In this document: piece after piece, positions 5,999 through 8,620 of the stretch | How positions within the stretch are numbered: the first letter of the stretch is position 1 | Layout: every line of letters starts with the position of its first letter | DNA from: Balneolales bacterium | Lineage (GTDB): Bacteria; Bacteroidota; Rhodothermia; Balneolales; Natronogracilivirgulaceae | DNA length: 8,620 bases | Reading direction: 5' to 3' | Assembly (NCBI GenBank): GCA_007127665.1 | Contig: SKYY01000089.1 | Span: 1 to 8,620, forward strand | Translations under genes and position numbers: made by a program | Notes under the pieces: generated by a model | Seen by the model: only the letters and a program-made list of their open reading frames with translations | Database searches by the model: none | Told to the model about the DNA's origin: nothing

Positions 5999-6840
5999 GT
6001 GCTGTTTTGTTGTTCATGCCAGGTTTTATAGAGTTTTTCCTCGAGCTCCTTGGTAATACGCACTTCATCGTGGTACTGAAGATATTCCGCACGATCTCTG
6101 GGATCCACAAAGTTGAGCATTTTCCTGTCCATGATGAGCGGGTTTTCACCTTCAACGATCGACATGACAGCGACGCGGAACATGTGCTTTCTGTTGATAT
6201 CGATTTCCGTCAGGTACTCGAGCTTCCCTGCAAGCGGGTTAAATAACATATTTGCGGAGATGGTGCCGTAGAGTGTGGTCAGCAATGCCACCGAAAGCCC
6301 CTGTCCCAGACTCTCGGGGTCACTGATGTTCTGCAGCATCAGGATCATACCTATCACGGTTCCGATCATTCCAAATGCCGGTGCATATGATGCCATGGAG
6401 TACAGAACATTGACGGAGGTCTCTGCGCGTCTTTGATTGCTTTTGATCTGATCGTCCATGATGGCGGCCAGATTCGCCTTTGAGATGCCGTCGACAGCCA
6501 GCTGCAAGGCGGTTTTGAGAAAATTATCCTCGATAAAACTGATATCCCTGTCCAGAGAGATCAACCCACCTCTCCTTGCCCTTCGCGCAAACAGGTTCAT
6601 AAGCTCAATATCCGTGCGCAGATCAATACTGCGCGCCTTCATCATATTGGATATGGTCTTGAAGCTGTCGTTGATATCGTCCCAGCTGTAATTGATCATG
6701 GTCGATGCAATTACACCACCGAATACGATGAGTACAGAGGAGACGCTCGCAAAGGCTATCAACTCACCTTGGGTGATGATGGCGATGACTACCAGACTGA
6801 AGCCACCTAAGAATCCTATGAGAGATGAACGATCTAACAT
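5962..6840 (-). CDS. motA: Flagellar stator protein MotA
   Basis: MotA forms the ring around MotB that transmits ion-driven movement to FliG. The 292-residue product has four hydrophobic segments (about 6-24, 28-49, 147-170 and 180-202). The cytoplasmic loop carries ARRARRGGLISLD (85-97), whose arginines correspond to the charged FliG-contact region. Two conserved prolines are visible, Pro154 in SYAPAFGMIGTVIGM and Pro202 in MLFNPLAGKLEYL. The general look is closer to the PomA/MotP branch than to enteric MotA, so sodium coupling is possible but unproven. A C-terminal extension (about 240-292) is charged and includes a likely helix. The gene overlaps motB by 37 bases. The N-terminal MLDRSSLIGFLGG is typical, supporting the ATG at 6840, and there is no Shine-Dalgarno in the bases before it. 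Confidence 0.95.
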   Translation of the reverse strand: MLDRSSLIGFLGGFSLVVIAIITQGELIAFASVSSVLIVFGGVIASTMINYSWDDINDSFKTISNMMKARSIDLRTDIELMNLFARRARRGGLISLDRDISFIEDNFLKTALQLAVDGISKANLAAIMDDQIKSNQRRAETSVNVLYSMASYAPAFGMIGTVIGMILMLQNISDPESLGQGLSVALLTTLYGTISANMLFNPLAGKLEYLTEIDINRKHMFRVAVMSIVEGENPLIMDRKMLNFVDPRDRAEYLQYHDEVRITKELEEKLYKTWHEQQNSTWVDLKRTLEIG

Positions 6841-6846
6841 AGGATT

Positions 6847-6874
6847 ATTATCGACGGTACAGTCAGAAACTCAA
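6847..6874 (-). promoter_or_regulatory. Candidate promoter immediately before motA
   Basis: On the minus strand TTGAGT (6874-6869) and GATAAT (6852-6847) are 16 bases apart, matching four and five of six housekeeping consensus positions. The overlapping octamer GTCGATAA (6855-6848) matches seven of eight positions of the flagellar sigma-28 -10 element GCCGATAA, but the sigma-28 -35 position reads CTTGA and not CTAAA. Either way transcription would start almost at the motA ATG, giving a leaderless message. The motif also overlaps a stem-loop, so these bases may be conserved for RNA structure instead. Motif evidence only. Confidence 0.25.
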
Positions 6875-6886
6875 GACCGTACCGTC
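6853..6886 (-). promoter_or_regulatory. Stem-loop just upstream of motA
   Basis: The minus strand has arms GACGGTACGGTC (6886-6875) and GACTGTACCGTC (6864-6853) flanking the ten-base loop TTGAGTTTCT. They pair over 12 bp, with one G-U wobble at the fourth pair from the loop. The structure ends 12 bases before the motA ATG and is preceded by a run of A residues. If transcription reads through from flgE it could stabilise or process the mRNA, or modulate motA translation. There is no T-run after it on this strand, so it does not look like a terminator of flgE transcription. Confidence 0.5.
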
Positions 6887-6897
6887 AATTTTTTTTT
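6853..6897 (+). terminator. Terminator-shaped hairpin on the plus strand
   Basis: Read on the plus strand, inverted arms GACGGTAC (6853-6860) and GTACCGTC (6879-6886) are followed by AA and nine T residues (6889-6897), the form of an intrinsic terminator. No plus-strand gene is visible, so its target would be antisense transcription across motA and motB. The same bases form a slightly better hairpin on the minus strand, so the T-run may be incidental. Confidence 0.3.
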
Positions 6898-6968
6898 AAG
6901 GCGGACAGAAAAAGCGCGTCCATGGACCCTGCTGCGGGCACGTCTCAGGCACCCGTAGCTTTGCCTGT

Positions 6969-7046
6969 TGCATCAGAGATGAAGACTACCCGGATGCATC
7001 AGAGATGAAGACTACCCGGGTGCATCAGAGATGAAGACTACCCGGG
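6969..7046. repeat. Three 26-bp direct repeats between flgE and motA
   Basis: Units at 6969-6994, 6995-7020 and 7021-7046 are identical except for the final base (A, G, G). Each begins TGCATCAGAGATG, continues AAGACTA and ends CCCGG plus the variable base. They are contiguous, with no spacers. They occupy a 229-base gene-free stretch (6841-7069) that also holds a stem-loop before motA and, at 6887-6968, about 80 bases in which I see nothing identifiable. In related operons a small flbD gene often lies here, and no equivalent reading frame is present. Near-perfect identity implies recent duplication. Confidence 0.95.
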
Positions 7047-7069
7047 GCCACTACTTGAAAAATAAGCTA

Positions 7070-8311
7070 TTACCGCTTGAGGTTGACCGCCTCCATGAGC
7101 ATTTCGTCCGCTGTGGAAATTACCCTTGCGTTGGACTGGTAAGCACGCTGCGAGGTGATCATTTCGGTGAACTCCTTGGCCAGATCCACATTTGAGCCTT
7201 CCAGTGCACCGGAGTTGATGGTTGTATCCGAGAGGTTATTGGCGGAATTGACGAATACTTCACCTGCGGCCGAAGAAGCACGGAACAGGCCGCTACCCAC
7301 CATTTCAAGGCCATTGTTGTTCTGCACCTGGGCGATTGCCACCTGGGCCAGGGTACGGTTTTCACCGTTATCATAAATACCCTGCAGGCGTCCATCACCA
7401 TCGATCTCCACGTCCAGAAGTTGTCCCTGAGCGTTTCCATCCTGAGAAAGTACTTTTGCGGTATGGGAACCTGCAAACTGGGTGAATCGGATTCCGCGGT
7501 CGTCATCGCCGAACTGCACGGTAAAATCTGTCGGGTTGGCGCCGCTGGCCGGATCCTGAAATCCCTCTATTGAGATTTCGCTGCCGGCAACGAGATTTCC
7601 ATCACTGTCAAAGGTAATGGTACCGGTCGTACCGGCTGTAGCGCTACCACCGTCAGGGAAGGTCACCTCGTAGTCCCAGTTGTATTCATCAATTTTCTGC
7701 AGCGTGATGATCAGCGAGTGGGCGTTCCCCAGGTTGTCATAGATCGTGGTGCTCAGCACGCGTTCGTCGCCCGCTTCACCGGACAGGTTTCCGGTGAGAA
7801 TGACCGCGTTGGTTTCTCTTGGTTCCATGACCTGGTCAAAATCGACAAAGATATTCTCGGTGCGTCCACCTGGGTTCACCTGTCCGTCCCGGGCATTATA
7901 TCCCTGAGCAAAACGGCCGCCCTGATCCACCAGATACCCATCCTTGTTGAAAACGAAGTTGCCTGCCCGCGTCATGTAGGTTTCAGCGGAATCCGTAACC
8001 AGGAAAAACCCGTTACCCTCAATGGCAAGGTCTGTAGTGCGGCCGGTGGTTTGCATCACACCCTGCGAAAAATCACGGTCGATGGAAGCCACCCGCACAC
8101 CGAGGCCCACCTGGTTATTCATCTGCGGCGACGACTCACCGCCGGAATCGGCCCTGCCCATGTTCTGGTTCATGAGCTCCGCGAAGGTTGCCCTTGAGGA
8201 CTTGAACCCGTTGGTTTCCACATTGGCGATGTTATTTCCGATAACATCCATTTTGGTCTGGAATGAACGCAGACCACTTACACCTGAATTCAATGCTCTG
8301 ATTAATGCCAT
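7070..8311 (-). CDS. flgE: Flagellar hook protein FlgE
   Basis: FlgE polymerises outside the cell into the curved hook joining rod and filament, after export by the flagellar type III system and under the FlgD cap. The 413-residue product is a normal length. The N-terminal rod-family region contains MDVIGNNIANVETNGFKSSR (21-40), FSQGVMQTTGRTTDLAIEGNGFF (81-103) and TRAGNF (114-119). The C-terminal helix ends with SNVDLAKEFTEMITSQRAY, then VISTADEML and VNLKR. These terminal regions form the coiled-coil core of axial proteins. The central part is Asp/Gly/Ser/Thr-rich and surface-exposed, as usual. The ATG at 8311 follows a strong AAGGAG, the best Shine-Dalgarno in the window, fitting a highly produced structural protein. 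flgD lies directly upstream. Confidence 0.97.
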   Translation of the reverse strand: MALIRALNSGVSGLRSFQTKMDVIGNNIANVETNGFKSSRATFAELMNQNMGRADSGGESSPQMNNQVGLGVRVASIDRDFSQGVMQTTGRTTDLAIEGNGFFLVTDSAETYMTRAGNFVFNKDGYLVDQGGRFAQGYNARDGQVNPGGRTENIFVDFDQVMEPRETNAVILTGNLSGEAGDERVLSTTIYDNLGNAHSLIITLQKIDEYNWDYEVTFPDGGSATAGTTGTITFDSDGNLVAGSEISIEGFQDPASGANPTDFTVQFGDDDRGIRFTQFAGSHTAKVLSQDGNAQGQLLDVEIDGDGRLQGIYDNGENRTLAQVAIAQVQNNNGLEMVGSGLFRASSAAGEVFVNSANNLSDTTINSGALEGSNVDLAKEFTEMITSQRAYQSNARVISTADEMLMEAVNLKR

Positions 8312-8318
8312 GTTGGTT

Positions 8319-8324
8319 CTCCTT
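8319..8324 (-). promoter_or_regulatory. Strong Shine-Dalgarno for flgE
   Basis: The minus strand reads AAGGAG at 8324-8319, seven bases before the flgE ATG, preceded by a run of A residues. It fixes the flgE start and contrasts with most other genes here, which have little or no such signal. Confidence 0.85.
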
Positions 8325-8327
8325 TTT

Positions 8328-8363
8328 TTTGCAACCTTTCGGCTGCAAACCGCTGTCTGCGGT
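8328..8363 (-). promoter_or_regulatory. Two adjacent stem-loops in the flgD-flgE gap
   Basis: On the minus strand the first stem has arms ACCGC and GCGGT (8363-8359 and 8353-8349) around AGACA. The second has nine-base arms TTTGCAGCC (8349-8341) and GGTTGCAAA (8336-8328), pairing with one G-U wobble around a GAAA loop, which is a stable GNRA tetraloop closed by C-G. The second stem ends three bases before the flgE Shine-Dalgarno. Both are followed by A-rich rather than T-rich sequence, so a terminator role is unlikely. They could protect the flgE message, mark a processing site or influence ribosome access. Confidence 0.55.
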
Positions 8364-8389
8364 ATGTTTTTATTGTTGTTACTGAAATT

Positions 8390-8620
8390 CTAAAGCGGAA
8401 GGCCGACCTCTTCGACATCCCCGATGGGCACCTCGATACCGTTGATAAACAGTTTTACGCCTTCACTGGTATAGCGCACTTTCGATGCCATGCCCTCAAT
8501 GTATGTGATGGCCATTACATTGCTGTCGTCGTCACCCTTGGCCTCAATGCGTACGAAGTACTCTCCTTCCGGCAAACGGTTACCTGCCGCATTGCGTCCG
8601 TCCCACTCCCAGCTGTTGTC
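8390..8620 (-). CDS. flgD: Hook cap assembly protein FlgD, C-terminal part
   Basis: FlgD caps the growing hook and is needed for FlgE polymerisation. Only the last 76 residues are in the window, and the gene continues past the right edge. The fragment begins DNSWEWDGRNAAGNRLPEGE, the characteristic W-x-W-D-G...G...P-G segment of the FlgD Ig-like domain, continues YFVRIEAKGDDDSN, and ends with EVPIGDVEEVGLPL and TAG. The block after it (VRYTSEGVKLFINGIEVPIGDVEEV) corresponds to the closing strands of the FlgD domain. Its place directly before flgE supports the call. Start and N-terminal region cannot be assessed. Confidence 0.9.
   Translation of the reverse strand, partial: DNSWEWDGRNAAGNRLPEGEYFVRIEAKGDDDSNVMAITYIEGMASKVRYTSEGVKLFINGIEVPIGDVEEVGLPL

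Noticed and set aside
6946..6967. Inverted repeat CAGGCA / TGCCTG with ten-base loop downstream of flgE
   Set aside because: The stem is only six pairs, with no T-run on the minus strand, too weak to call a flgE terminator.
6969..7046. Possible short CRISPR array
   Set aside because: The 26-bp units are directly contiguous, with no spacers, and no cas genes are present. The same applies to the arrays at 1-75 and 956-1135.
7058..7072. AATAAGCTATT near the flgE stop as a terminator
   Set aside because: The stem is about four A/T pairs and would not be stable.

Overview
The window holds a compact flagellar gene cluster with every recognisable gene on the minus strand. In transcription order (from the right edge to the left) it reads flgD (3' end only), flgE, motA, motB, fliL, fliM, a long fliN/fliY-like gene, fliO, fliP, fliQ and fliR. 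This order is widespread in non-enteric flagellated bacteria. Base composition looks balanced (not computed). Only flgE has a clearly strong Shine-Dalgarno, fliN has a moderate one, and most other starts show none and seem to rely on ATGA-type translational coupling. That is compatible with a member of the Bacteroidota/Balneolota/Rhodothermota group, but the window has no taxonomic marker and this is a weak guess.

Layout from right to left: flgD C-terminus (8620-8390); a 78-base gap with two adjacent stem-loops and a strong ribosome binding site; flgE, the hook protein (8311-7070); a 229-base gap with three near-identical 26-bp direct repeats, a long stem-loop and possible promoter elements; motA and motB, the stator (6840-5261, overlapping by 37 bases); fliL (5241-4696); fliM and fliN, the switch/C-ring (4671-2693); fliO, fliP, fliQ (2696-1183), parts of the export gate; a 288-base gap before fliR filled mainly by twelve 15-bp tandem repeats and an overlapping 93-codon reading frame; fliR (894-115); and a second 25-bp tandem array running off the left edge, where flhB would be expected in many such clusters.

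Together the genes supply hook assembly (FlgD cap, FlgE), the ion-driven stator and its accessory protein (MotA, MotB, FliL), the rotor switch (FliM, FliN) and the type III export gate (FliO, FliP, FliQ, FliR). The genes themselves are mostly conventional.

What stands out: FliM has no N-terminal CheY-binding segment and no room for one upstream; FliN is about 2.5 times the usual length, with an extra N-terminal domain; and three unrelated-looking short tandem repeat arrays sit at junctions inside or beside the operon, one exactly between two genes that are normally adjacent. I found no RNA genes, CRISPR array, insertion sequence or defence system. The window is best described as a flagellar operon with unusual junctions, not as a new system.
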